A stretch of DNA of 64,000 nucleotides from Trichosporon coremiiforme. Its lineage: Eukaryota > Basidiomycota > Tremellomycetes > Trichosporonales > Trichosporonaceae. Of the stretch, positions 11,704 to 22,151 are shown one piece after another. How positions within the stretch are numbered: the stretch's first letter is position 1; the number at the start of each line of letters is the position of its first letter. A program made the position numbers and the translations under genes. The stretch is from the NCBI GenBank assembly GCA_039545355.1, contig BCJJ01000001.1, positions 1,920,570 to 1,984,569 of the forward strand, written 5' to 3'. Below the pieces are notes generated by a model, which saw only the letters and a list, made by a program, of their open reading frames with translations, did no database searches and was not told where the DNA came from.

Positions 11704-13911
11704 ATGGTGAGCTGTTCCGTGTTTCGCAAGCGCTGACCTCAGCTTCTCCGTATTCGCTCGCCGTCGGGAACGGCACGGATAACGGTCGACAATGGTACCC
11801 CTGGAGAGGAGCTTGCTAAGCTCATTATGGACACAATTCCAAAGGACGAGCCTCAACCTGACCCCGCGACACTGAGCCTGAGCAATCAGCCGGGCGCGAG
11901 CGGCGAGAAGGTCGGCTTCGATGCTCTGCGCGGCCGCAAGGTCGGAGACATGGGCTTCAGGTGAGCTACTTGGAGGAATACCTTTAGCTCACTGGCAGTC
12001 ACGGTGATCTCCTCTTCCTCTCGTACAAGCCGCTCCAGAACGGGGCGTCCGAGCCAACCCAGCCGCAGGCGCAGACTACGACTGCATCCACGACAGCTGC
12101 ACCCCCCGCGTCAGCGAGCACCAGCGGTGGTGACTCCAAGCCGACGCGACCAGCTACTTCCGGCGTTGATCTCAGCAAGGTTGTTGAGCCCGAGGTCGAC
12201 CAGTACTGGCGCTCGCAGGATGGCAAGATCGAACGGAAGCGTGACGCTGCTTTCTGTCGACACGGCGAGAAGGCTATGTGCGATTACTGCATGCCTCTGG
12301 AGGTGAGTACCACGCCTGCTCTGCGGCTTACCTTTCAGCCGTACGACCCCAAGTACCACTCCGAGAACCAGATCAAGCACCTGTCGTTCAACGCGCACCT
12401 GCGCAAGTTGCTTGCCGGACGGCCTCCGTCGGCAGCGACGAGCTCGTCCGTTGACCTGCCACCGCTTGACCCGCTGTCTCTGAGCGTGATCACGCCATGC
12501 CCGAGTGGCACTCATCCGCCGTTCCCAGAGGGAATTTGCTCAAAGTGCCAGCCGTCCGCCCTCACCCTGCAGTCGCAGCCGTTCCGTATGGTCGACCACG
12601 TTGAGTTTGCGACACCGAATTTGATCGACAGCATCCTGACTGCGTGGCGTAAGACGGGTAACCAGCGCTTCGCGTTCCTCATCGGACACTACGACCGCTA
12701 CGACAAGGTGCCGATGGGCGTGAAGGCTGTGGTTGAGGCGGTGTGGGAGCCGCGGCAGGAGGGCGAGGTGGATGGACTCACGATCGAGGTGCCGTGGAGT
12801 GACGAGAAGCAGGTCGCGCAGGTTGCCGAGTGGTGCGAGAAGGGCCTCGGAGTTGTCGGCATGATTTACACGGATCTGACGCCTGACCCGGAAGACATCA
12901 CCAAGACGCTGTACAAGCGGCACGCGCAGAGCTTTACAGCTTCGGCTCTCGAAATGCTCACGAGTGCGAAGTACCAGGTCCTCCACCCTCTGGCGACGCG
13001 CGCATCGCCGACTGGCCAGTTCTCGTCCCGCTTTGTGACGTGCTGTCTGACAGCTACCGAGGACGGAAACATCGACGTTATCGCCTGGCAGGCGAGCGAG
13101 CACGGCGAGGCGATGGTCAAAGCGAATGCGGTCGAGGCATCCGTCGATCCCGGAACGGTACGCGTCCGCAAGCCCAGCGACGGCGAGTACATCCCCGAGG
13201 TCTTCTACAGCTTCAAGAACGAGTACGGTATCCAGGTCAAGATGCCCGCGAAACCGACGTTCCCCGTCGAGTATCTCTTTGTCAACGTAAGCTCCCACTC
13301 CACAAGGTCCAAGCTAACGTCAGATCACGCACGGCTTCCCCGTCTCGCCAGACCCACTGTTCCTCTCCCAGTCGTTCCCGGTCGAGAACCGTCCCGGACT
13401 CAGCGACCAGAGCATGGAGCTGGTGGTGCGCGAGCTGCTGCGTATCCTGCGCGGCGCGGACCTCGAGATCGGGGATGTCGGCACCTGGCCCTCGCGCATC
13501 AGGGAGGACGTGCAGCGCTGGCTCAGCGACTGGCACCTCGTCGCCTTCCTCGCGATGCACGGCCCGTTCTCCCCGAAGGAGGCTGAGCTGCTCGCGCACG
13601 CCGCGACGGCGCACAAACACCCCGAGCACAAGGGTGCGCTCGAGGAGCTCTTCCAATCTGGCGGGTGGCAGACGCTACTCACCATCGCCGAGTCTAGCGG
13701 CAGTGCTATGGACACGAACGACCGCTTCTCCCAGATGGGCATTGCGAGCCCGCAACGCTCCGGAACCGGTGCTTCGACACCGGCCACCGGTGGTGGTGGT
13801 GCCCCGGCCGCCGCGGAGGCGAGCGGTCCCAAGGCGTGCCCGCACTGCACTTTCATCAACGAGCCCGGAAACACGGATTGCGACGTGTGCGGTCTCCCCC
13901 TCAGCGGCTAG
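11704..13911 (+). CDS. NPL4: NPL4, Cdc48/p97 cofactor
   Basis: Five exons: 11704-11706 (ATG only), 11743-11960, 11999-12302, 12339-13286 and 13324-13911, totalling 686 aa. NPL4 with Ufd1 recruits ubiquitylated substrates to Cdc48 for ER-associated degradation. The order is as expected. A ubiquitin-like N-terminus (LLRIRSPSGTARITV) comes first. The Cys/His zinc-binding NPL4 region follows (CRHGEKAMCDYC near 160-171, then CPSGTHPPFPEGICSKC). Next is the MPN-like NPL4 core (RFAFLIGHYDRYDKVP, FSSRFVTCCLT). A C-terminal RanBP2/NZF finger of form C-x2-C-x10-C-x2-C ends three residues short of the terminus (CPHC...CDVC). That finger binds ubiquitin in animal NPL4 and is absent in some yeasts. The start is inferred: an ATG directly followed by GTGAGC lets the second exon continue without another Met. 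Confidence 0.93.
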
Positions 13912-14109
13912 AGTAGTCAGTAGGACGATGCATCGTCATGTGACAAAACAGTGTACAGTGATTATGCAGGGTACATGGTTGAACTAATGTTGGGGTGCAA
14001 GTAATGGTGGAATGCTAAAACAATGGTCATGCACATGGACTGGGCCCTCAATGTGGTCATCCTCCGCTCCCTCTTCCTCTTGCCTCCTCGGTATCTCGCT
14101 CATCGCAGC
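13912..14109. other. Convergent 3' intergenic
   Basis: A short stretch between the stop codons of NPL4 (+) and the RGG-rich gene (-). It must contain both polyadenylation regions. Confidence 0.5.
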
Positions 14110-17100
14110 TCACCCCCCCTCTCTCGCATTCTTGGCATCTTGCAAACGGTCGATTTGTTCCTGCAGCGAGAACACTTGGACCGTGATCCGCTCAATTTGC
14201 GCGTCGACAATATCTTTCTGATCAGGCATCCTTAACTGGAGATCCTGCCAGCGGCCGAGAACGTTGAGGGCTTCAACGCACTCGCTGTTGAGGCGGGCAA
14301 TTTCCGCGTCCTCTGGCGACGTCTCGGTGGGCGGAAGAGGCGAAGGTGGCGGCGAGGGAACGCTACCCACAGCCTGCGCTGGCTGTGCAGGGGGCGCAGA
14401 TGAGTGAACAACGGGAGCAGTCGCCGCTGGGGGCAGCGAAGGGAGAGTCGCATGTGGGAACGCAGGCGAGGCAGATGGTCTCGGTGCAGAGTCCTGCGGT
14501 TGCTTCGCCATTGCCCTGCGCTCGGCGCGATCAGACTTCTTGCGCTCCTTCTCCTTCTCTTTCTCCTGCCTCGCGGCACGCTCGGCGAGGTCGTCCTTGC
14601 TCTCCTCCTCGTCGAGCTCGTCGCGTTCTTTCGTCGGTCGCAGGTCATGGGCAGCGACCCAGCCTGCGCTCGTTCTCCGTTCGGGCTCATTAAGCTCGCG
14701 TGGCTCACTGGCGCGGACAGACGCAGAGCGTCTCCCAGCCTCCTTTGCCTCATTGGCTGCCTTCTTCGCTTCCTTCCGCTCGCGCTTCTCGCGTTTGCGT
14801 TTCTCGACGGCGGCGGCAATTTCGGCCTCGGACAGCGCGCGCCAGCGTACCCGTAGTCCAGGAGCCCACGCGTCCCATCCGTCCGTTTCGGCACTTGTGA
14901 CATCGTTGCTGGCCACATGGGACTGGTACGTGCGAAAGAGCAGAAGCTGGCGTTCCTTCCACTTGGCATAGGATCGAGACTGACGCGAGTCCTCTTTTTG
15001 GAACTTGGCGGGGAAGGGCAAAACGATCGAACCGTTGGGATTCGCGGCTACGTATTCAGCCCATTTGTCTGCGTCGCGGTCGTCGCTATCGAGGGGCGGT
15101 AAAGGGGGATTGCCGAGCTCAGGCGTCTCGGGGTCGTGTGGAAGCGTCGAGGAGTCAACGACGCGCTGCGTGCCGGAGCTTGGAACGCGGGCGAGAGCTC
15201 TCGGGGGAGGCGAGCGTGTTGGTGAGAGAGTCGTCGTCGTCGTCGTCGTTGGGGCCGCGAAGCGATCGCGGCTCTTCTCACGCCGCTCATCGCTACGATG
15301 TTTGTGCTTCTCTCTTCGCTTCCCTTTTGGCTTGCGCGCGAGCGGCTCATCGTCCTCGCTACTGTCAAGTAACTCAACAACGGTGGGCGGTGGACGGGGT
15401 GGAGCCGCAACAAACTCGACACTGCTGTCGTCGGAGTCGTCATCGGAATCCGTCTCCGGGCGGGCGGGGAGCTGCCAGTCGACGCAGAAACCGTCATCGC
15501 GCCAACGGGTGCCGAGGACAATTTTGCCCTCGGCCACAACACGAGCTTTCGCGTCCTGCGCCACGATGTGACGGGCCGGTACGCGACGAATACGATCCGT
15601 GCTGAAGCAGTCCGTGGGCAGATCGGCTCGGCGCAGCGCAAGGACGCCTTCGCGCGGTGCAGCAGCGGCTGGCGCCGGCGGCGGGGAAGATGGAGCGAGA
15701 AGAGCGAGGTTGGGCTTGACGTCTTCTGGTGATCGGGGCGCACGAGCGGGAAACGATGACGTCGGGACAAGAGGAGAGCTTGACAGCTCGATCGGCTCGG
15801 GAGCGCGCTTCGGGGGCGGAGCGGGAATGTTGATGATTGAACTCGACGAAACACTCGCGGTCAGAGGGGCAGATGAGCTGGATGCTGCAGGTCTCGTAGA
15901 CGTCGAAGCGCTGCTGGCAGCGAGCGGCGGTCTAGCTGGCGACTTCGATCTGTTGCTTGTCGCTAACGGCGGTCTTGACAGCACCGGAGACTTCGACACA
16001 GACCTCGCCTGCTCCTTGGCCCTCGGTGGTGCCAAGCTTGGTGGTCTCGGCGGATCATTCTTGCGAACGTTTCGGTTCATTGGCTTGATCTTGAGCGGCT
16101 TGGGCGCAAGCTTGTCGTCCTTCTCAAGCGGTGGCAGCGGTGGCCGGGAAGGCTCCTTTTCCTTGTCCTTCCCCTTCCTCTTGTCCACGATTGCGGTCTC
16201 GGGAGCAGCGTTGGTGGTGAGGCCGAGAGCGGAGTTCCAGGGCGAGTCGTTGAGCGTCCGCGAGACGTCGTCGTGCGTGGTTGCTGCGAGGTCGGGGAGA
16301 GGTGACGACGGAGAGTAAGTGTACTCTCCGTAGCCTTTCCTCGCGCCCCGCTCTCTCCCCTTCTCCTTGTGAGCAGGCACCTCCTCGTGCTCGACATGAT
16401 CGGCCTCGGAAGCCAGCTCAAACACCATGTCGGAGTCGAGGTGGAATTGCGCAACCGGCGAGGACGACAGAATGACATGGGACGACGTTGGTCGTGCGGG
16501 TGTTGAGGGCGGGAGCATGCGCGGTGGCGAGGAAGGCGGCGGCATGGACCTCTGTGGCGAGCCACCCGGTGACCTCACGTCCGGTCTCGGCGGAAGACCA
16601 TGTCGTTCGGGGCGGTAACTCTCTGTAAGTTCCGGTCTTCCTATCCGCGGGGCGGGTGGTGGGCTCCTCGGTTCGTGATCGTCCTCATGTCCATGCTCAG
16701 ATTCCTCGCCGGTGCCGACGTCGGCATAGTCCGCGTAAAGATCCGCGCCTGTCGAGTAGTAGTCCGTTTGCGGCTCAGCGTTGGCCCCAGACGGCTGGAA
16801 ACCTCCCTTTTCTCCTCGCCCCCTTCCCCGGCCGCGTCCTCTAGACCCGCCGGGATTACCCCTCCCGCCTCTGAAGTTGTTACCTCCACCGCCTCCGCGA
16901 CCGCGATGCGGTCCGCCTCGGTGCGAGTGTCCGCCACGGTTGGCGTTGTTACCGCCCCCGTGGTTGAAGGACCCGCCGCGCCCTCGCCCGCGCCCCCGTC
17001 CGCCCCCTCCTGTGAATCCGACGCTTGGAGGAAGACCGCTGTCGTTACCAGCAAAGCCTCCTCGACGCCGCTTGATGGTCCCGACGACCGGGGGACCGTC

Positions 17101-17193
17101 CTCGGCAATCCTCTTCAGGCGGCGGACGCTTAGTGCAGCACCGTCTTCCGGTACGCGAGGCACGGACGGCCCGCTACCGCCTGGCCGGCTCAT
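14110..17193 (-). CDS. Large RGG-rich disordered protein, unknown
   Basis: One uninterrupted frame of 1027 codons encodes this protein, with no intron. Residues about 43-135 form an RGG/RG domain with many RGRGRG and RGG units, typical of RNA-binding or condensate-forming proteins. A long Ser/Pro-rich disordered region follows, with a basic run (KPLKIKPMNRNVRKN). The middle holds a compact-looking segment (TDRIRRVPARHIVAQD, then GTRWRDDGFCVDWQLP). Further on come acidic serine patches, a Thr run, a segment resembling a folded unit (KWAEYVAANPNGSIVLPF, YAKWKERQLLLFRTYQSH), a Lys/Arg/Glu coiled coil (EKRKREKRERKEAKK) and a C-terminal helix rich in Leu and Gln (VQVFSLQEQIDRLQDAK). I do not recognise the family. 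A nuclear RNA or chromatin role is an inference from the RGG domain. Confidence 0.85.
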   Translation of the reverse strand: MSRPGGSGPSVPRVPEDGAALSVRRLKRIAEDGPPVVGTIKRRRGGFAGNDSGLPPSVGFTGGGGRGRGRGRGGSFNHGGGNNANRGGHSHRGGPHRGRGGGGGNNFRGGRGNPGGSRGRGRGRGRGEKGGFQPSGANAEPQTDYYSTGADLYADYADVGTGEESEHGHEDDHEPRSPPPAPRIGRPELTESYRPERHGLPPRPDVRSPGGSPQRSMPPPSSPPRMLPPSTPARPTSSHVILSSSPVAQFHLDSDMVFELASEADHVEHEEVPAHKEKGRERGARKGYGEYTYSPSSPLPDLAATTHDDVSRTLNDSPWNSALGLTTNAAPETAIVDKRKGKDKEKEPSRPPLPPLEKDDKLAPKPLKIKPMNRNVRKNDPPRPPSLAPPRAKEQARSVSKSPVLSRPPLATSNRSKSPARPPLAASSASTSTRPAASSSSAPLTASVSSSSIINIPAPPPKRAPEPIELSSSPLVPTSSFPARAPRSPEDVKPNLALLAPSSPPPAPAAAAPREGVLALRRADLPTDCFSTDRIRRVPARHIVAQDAKARVVAEGKIVLGTRWRDDGFCVDWQLPARPETDSDDDSDDSSVEFVAAPPRPPPTVVELLDSSEDDEPLARKPKGKRREKHKHRSDERREKSRDRFAAPTTTTTTTLSPTRSPPPRALARVPSSGTQRVVDSSTLPHDPETPELGNPPLPPLDSDDRDADKWAEYVAANPNGSIVLPFPAKFQKEDSRQSRSYAKWKERQLLLFRTYQSHVASNDVTSAETDGWDAWAPGLRVRWRALSEAEIAAAVEKRKREKRERKEAKKAANEAKEAGRRSASVRASEPRELNEPERRTSAGWVAAHDLRPTKERDELDEEESKDDLAERAARQEKEKEKERKKSDRAERRAMAKQPQDSAPRPSASPAFPHATLPSLPPAATAPVVHSSAPPAQPAQAVGSVPSPPPSPLPPTETSPEDAEIARLNSECVEALNVLGRWQDLQLRMPDQKDIVDAQIERITVQVFSLQEQIDRLQDAKNAREGG
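15231..15250. repeat. GTC triplet run inside the RGG-rich gene
   Basis: Six or so TCG/GTC triplets in a row encode a run of Thr on the minus strand. This is a microsatellite within a disordered part of the protein and is likely to vary in length between strains. Confidence 0.7.
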
Positions 17194-19220
17194 CTAACGA
17201 GCGGTGTTGAAGGCGGAAGCGAGCAAGAAGAGCTCCGATCGACGTCGAGGTCTGGCGAGACTTTGCACTCTGGGCGCTGAGATGGAGTCGTGAGGGATGG
17301 GGAGAGAGTGTAAGAGATGCAGGGTGCTTGGAGTGTCGTTATCGTGAGAGTCTGGTATGGCGGTGGACGAGTGTCAGGCTGTCGAGATGGTGATCGAGAT
17401 CGACAAGCACTTGGCGAGCGCAGTCGAAGGGCAAGCTACAGCCGAACAGTCTCAGCGAGATCCGTTCTGTAGCACGGCCACGCGGTGCTTGTGTGTTGCC
17501 GAGTCCGTCTGATGTGAGTACAACTGTCGAGCTGCGGCGCCGCAAGCTCTCGAGCTCGAGATTTGTTGACACTTTGCTCGCCCGGGCAGTCGCAGTAGTA
17601 AAGCTCATGTACGGGTCCCAGAAGTCTTCACGCGGCGGAAGGAGTCACGTGCAAACGTCGCGTGGTTTGGGTCCACCTCAGCTCTCCCACGATTGCCTGG
17701 GCTGGGCTTCCAGTCCTGCTTTCCCACGGTAGCTTCCCCCGCCGCACGTGCACCACGTGTGCATCTCCCACGGCCGTCCTCGATCAGTCAACATTTTTGA
17801 CAAGAGCGGAAGCTCACGTGAGTCCGCGGACCCTCGGCCCTGTCCTGTGGGCCGTCCCCAGTCTCGGTGCCATTCCGCCGAAGTAGGCCCGGAAGTAAAT
17901 TTTCGGGTTGCAACACGGTAAGCACCCTCATACCGCTCTACCCCTGACGTCCTAACGCGTCCTGACCTCCACCCTGGCCGTCCACCGGCTCTCGGACTCG
18001 TCCTTGGGCCTTCCGCGGCCATTCCGGCGTTCGATTCAAACACACGGAGCGTCCCCAGAATTGACTGGGTACGGCCCGGGGTGCTAGGTGTGCACACGGG
18101 GTGACATGTGCGGCACATGGGGCGGGTATCCTGTGCAGCTTGCGCTCAGCTGGACAGCATGTGGGATCTTTAGCGCAATTCGACACTAGAGCTAGTGCGA
18201 CGACTATCGGCGAACCTCAGTCTCACTGGACATGAAGGAGGTGAAGGAGGTGAAGCGAGACAAGGCGACGAACCTAAGCTCGATCGGCACACCGCTGCGC
18301 CGTTGCCCGTTGCCCGTTGCGCGGCGCCATGCGGGCCAGCGCATCAGCGCTCAGGCGCAATCTGACACTGACGATACTGAATGCGCTGAAAGCGCGCGAA
18401 AGGCGCACGATGGCGACTGAAGCGCAATCATGAAACGCATCGTGGCGTTACGGGCGCGCTGGAAGGTGCTCGCTTCAACTGAGCGGGCACTCGGACCAAC
18501 TGAGCGGGCACTGGGGCAGCTCATCCGGGACATCCGAGACGCACAGTGGATCTGATATGGCCTGCGAGCCTGCGATCGACCCTCGCTTCTACCGGTTGCA
18601 AAAGCGACGTCAGGGAGAGGGTACCATGTTTTGACCGACGAGATACGGTGTGGCAACACCACAGGGCGGGTGGCGAGCAGTGGCGACAAGCGAGGGTGTT
18701 GACGTGGATGAACGCCGCAGCGCCGCTGACTGCTGGGCGTTCTGCAACCGCCCCAAGCAAAAGCCAGCGAACGCCCCAGTGATGTTAGTTGAGCGGGCGG
18801 AGACCGCGGGCAATGGCGAATGGTCGCCCGTCGGTGGGCTTCACATTCCTCCCCCGCCAACTGGATCGCACTGCATAGAGCTGATCACGATCACAACCCC
18901 CGCGCTGCCTCGCGTTCCTCGCGGGGCTCAAGACAGATATCTGATCGATCGCGACATAGTCAGTAACGGCGTGGAGAATGGGCTGCAAGGTGGAGTGCGT
19001 TTCAAGTGCTTTCTGTAACATCTAAATTATCTATGAATATTGATGTTGCTGCCCCCTGGGGGCGCTCCGGGCGCCCCGCGGTTGGACTGCTTGCCTAAAA
19101 TTGGTGGAATGCGGTTTGGATGCCATGCTGGAGGGGGATGAAGTTCTATTGCTACAAGGCGCGTTGGCCGATGAAGGTGGTCGTACACGGTTCATTAAAC
19201 AAGAGACAAGGCAAAGGTTC
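17194..19220. other. Intergenic between the RGG-rich gene and GPD1
   Basis: About 2 kb with no convincing gene. The part near 17194 holds the promoter of the RGG-rich gene; the part near 19220 holds the GPD1 3' UTR. An 89-codon frame on the minus strand at 17339-17608 starts with ATG but has no family resemblance or supporting structure. Confidence 0.5.
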
Positions 19221-20393
19221 TTAGAGACCCTTGACGAGCTCCTGGGGCGGGAGGCCCTCGAACGCGATGCGGTAGACCTTCTCGAAGAGCGGGTAGGCCT
19301 CGGTGCGGTTGCGCGCCTCGAGGAAGCGGTTGACCTCCTCAGCGGTGGCGGTGCCCTGAAGCTTCTGGCCGTTGAGAAGGCGGCGCTCGATCTTCTCGAA
19401 GCTATCGCCAGACTTGACAAACTCCTCGGCGCACTTGCGGTTGCGGCCGCCGTAGCACGTCGTGATGAGGTCGGCAATACCGGCAGACTCGTTGGAGAAG
19501 GTAGTGTGCTGAACACCGGGGAAGAACTCCTGCGTGAAGCGGGTCATCTCACCGAGACCGATACGGAGAATGGCAGCCTTGGTGTTGCCACCGAGGCGGA
19601 GACCGTCAACCATACCGGCAGCGAGGGCGACGACGTTCTTGAGGGCACCACCGAGCGAGACACCGTTGACGTCCTCGACACAATTGACGCGGAAGTCGGC
19701 GTTGTCGAAGACAGCCTCCCAGAGGGCGGCGTCAACGGCAGAAGGGCAGCCGATGGTGGTCTCGCAGAACTGGCCGAGGGCAACCTCAAGAGCGATGTTG
19801 GCGCCAGAGAGAGCGGAGCAGGGAGTGCCGAGCTCGCGCTCGATGAGCGAAGCGAAAGTCTCGATCTCGGTACCGTTGACCTCGACACCCTTGATGGCCG
19901 AGACGCAGCGGGCGCCGGGGGCGATGGCCTTGGAGCGCTTGAGCTCAGCGATGACGGTGTGGAGGAACTGGTGGGGGGTGACGAGAACGATGAGGTCGGC
20001 GCCAGCAACGACATCCTTCAGCTTCGGGACAGCGACGAGGTTCTCCGGGAGGTCGACGTCGGGGAGGTAGCGCTGGTTGCGGTGGGTCGTGTTGATGGTG
20101 TCGATGAGAGACTTGCCGCCGACAAGCTTCTCACGGACCCACATGTTGACCTGCGGCTCGAAGTCGGCCTTGCGGCGGACAACGTTCTCAGCAGCGATCT
20201 TGGCGAGGGCGGTACCCCATGAGCCAGAGCCGATGACACAGACACGGTGCTTGCCAGACGGCAGGGGCGACGGGGGGAGAGCAGCGGTCTGCTCGGGCGT
20301 GGTAGCGCCAGATCCGGAACGGGGAGCCATGGAGAGACGCTCGAAGACGGGGTGAATTTCAGGCGAAGAGGGGGCGGTCGAAGCACGAGACAT
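19221..20393 (-). CDS. GPD1: Glycerol-3-phosphate dehydrogenase (NAD+)
   Basis: Single exon, 390 aa. The enzyme reduces dihydroxyacetone phosphate to glycerol-3-phosphate in the cytosol with NADH, the committed step of glycerol synthesis for osmotic protection and redox balance. The NAD-binding motif VCVIGSGSWG lies at residues 51-60. Other family landmarks are LVTPHQFL, SAIKGVEV, LSGANIALEVALG, GGALKNVVALAAGM with the catalytic Lys, and GGRNRKCAEEF. The start is fixed at 20393, because the only in-frame extension upstream begins with TTG. The N-terminus before the fold is about 48 residues and rich in Ser, Thr and Pro (RASTAPSSP, FERLSMAPRSGSG). Yeast Gpd1 is phosphorylated in its short N-terminal extension, so regulation there is plausible. 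Codon usage is strongly C-ending, suggesting high expression. Confidence 0.96.
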   Translation of the reverse strand: MSRASTAPSSPEIHPVFERLSMAPRSGSGATTPEQTAALPPSPLPSGKHRVCVIGSGSWGTALAKIAAENVVRRKADFEPQVNMWVREKLVGGKSLIDTINTTHRNQRYLPDVDLPENLVAVPKLKDVVAGADLIVLVTPHQFLHTVIAELKRSKAIAPGARCVSAIKGVEVNGTEIETFASLIERELGTPCSALSGANIALEVALGQFCETTIGCPSAVDAALWEAVFDNADFRVNCVEDVNGVSLGGALKNVVALAAGMVDGLRLGGNTKAAILRIGLGEMTRFTQEFFPGVQHTTFSNESAGIADLITTCYGGRNRKCAEEFVKSGDSFEKIERRLLNGQKLQGTATAEEVNRFLEARNRTEAYPLFEKVYRIAFEGLPPQELVKGL

Positions 20394-22138
20394 CTTTGTG
20401 TTGGTTGTGGTTGAGATAGTTTTGTGGTTCGGGTTGGTTATGACTGCGTTTTTGTTGTACGCGGACAAAGTCGTGAACAGTCGAGTGTTAAGATGTGTGT
20501 CCTAAAGAGTGTGGGTTGTCGCGGTACTGGTTACTTGAACAAGTGGCGACAGTTGAACGTGATAGGTTACTTGTACAGGAGGTGTGTACGTGAGGGGGGT
20601 GATGTGGAGATAGGGAGGATGGATGATGATGAGTTCGGTGGAGAGACGCAGGTCCATCTGTTTTTATTCTATGCGTCGTGCTGCTCCCAGTTCCTATCGT
20701 CCCTGGCGATTGCCTCTGGTATCCCAGGATTCCGCGGTATTCGAAAAACTTGTTGCACAAGTTGTCACCGGTCACCGTCGATGCCAGCTCGAGATCCGAC
20801 GGGGTGGTGGCGTGAGAGATGCCAGCGCTGTCGCAGCGGCCGCGCAGGGTGCAGGGTGAAGGCCGTGTTGGAGGTTCAGGCGGTGCGGACGATGAGAGCG
20901 CACCGTCTACTCCGCGCGCACTTGCGCCGAGGATCAGAGGACGAGCTGCTGCATGAACGCCGAGGGCAAGGCATGATTGCAGAGCCACGTCGAGAAAATT
21001 ATGACGGGGTCCGCTCGGGCTCTGCCACCTCGTCATGAATGCCAGTCCGGCAGAACAGAGTAGCGCAAGGAGATAGGGGAATTCGGTTCACTCAGTCAGG
21101 GCCTCAGACGGCGAGAGCATATCTGGGTGCCCGAGTGCCCGAGCAGGAGGCACCGCATAGCAAGCGAACGGCCGAATGGCAGAACAGGAGAGGACGCTGG
21201 AACGGTGTAGATTTTCGCAGCAGATACCAGGCACGGAATCTGAGGCATGGGAAGGAGTTCCGGCGATGAGTCTGACAAAGGCGACGGAGGTACTTGGTCG
21301 TCGGATGCCGTACAAGTGGGCTGATTGTGAGGCGGGGAGAGATAGGGAGACCCGACGGAGGCATTAGACGCTGGTACAAACACGCGGTGCCTGGGCAGTC
21401 ACAGGGCGCTTCACGTGCGTGCCCTGATTAACTGTCATCACCTCACCCCCGATTCCCAGAACCCTTCGGTCCCTGACACCGCAAAAACGTGACCCGCCGT
21501 TGCCGCCTTGGCTGATGCTCCGTCTAAAATTTTGGCACTCCTGCTATTCTCGTCGCAGCGCCGGACCGCGCACGCAGCACGCAGCGCCGATTGATCCTAC
21601 CTCTAATCGTGGCACCATTGCGATCGCGGATCCTTCAGCGTCTGATATCCGGCGTGCTTCAGCCTCATGACTCCACCTGCTACCTGCACTAGTGGCGCAC
21701 CATACGATCGGGGTTCTGTGAGGATCTGTGGATGCACGTTGGAGCACTAGCTGCAACCGACGGCATCATGGCCGCATGGTTAGGAGCGCACACGGAGCAC
21801 GTCGCCGGGTCGGTCAGTCACTCGTCACCCTCGCGACATCGTGGCTTGCTTTGTTTGTTTATCGTGCGATGTGCACTGCGACGTCTCAGGCGCCCGTGGC
21901 TTACGCTCGCTCTCACTGGCAAGCGCTCGCTCCCAGACATACCCCAGCGGTCGCAGCGAGCTGTACTGTGCTTCAGGTGAAACACGTGTTCACCCCCCGT
22001 GTGTTCATCCGAGTCTCAGCTGTGTAGCGCGTCTGTGCTCAAGCCAATCGGTAACGACGGCTTATCTCATCATCAGTAACTCCGTGTACAAACACACTGG
22101 AAATTTTGATTGCGGTGGTGGTGAAGGCAGTGGAAGGA

Positions 22139-22151
22139 CCCCTGACGTCAG
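22139..22151. promoter_or_regulatory. CRE-like palindrome overlapping a CCCCT word
   Basis: TGACGTCA at 22143-22150 is a perfect ATF/CREB site, extended to the palindrome CTGACGTCAG. The STRE-like CCCCT at 22139-22143 shares its T. In other fungi such sites bind Sko1/Atf1-type bZIP factors downstream of the Hog1 stress kinase. Position between two glycerol genes makes a role in their control plausible, although it is 1.2-1.8 kb from either ATG. Confidence 0.45.

Noticed and set aside
17339..17608. 89-codon minus-strand ORF starting with ATG
   Set aside because: No homology, no supporting splice sites and a composition like its flanks.
18020..18050. GTTCGATTC resembling a tRNA B box
   Set aside because: No acceptor or anticodon stem can be paired around it and no A box lies at the right distance.
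19101..20222. 373-codon plus-strand frame opposite GPD1
   Set aside because: Antisense shadow. Strong C-ending codon bias removes TTA, CTA and TCA codons and so keeps the opposite strand open.
20394..20468. 25-residue N-terminal extension of GPD1
   Set aside because: It would start at TTG; the first ATG is at 20393.
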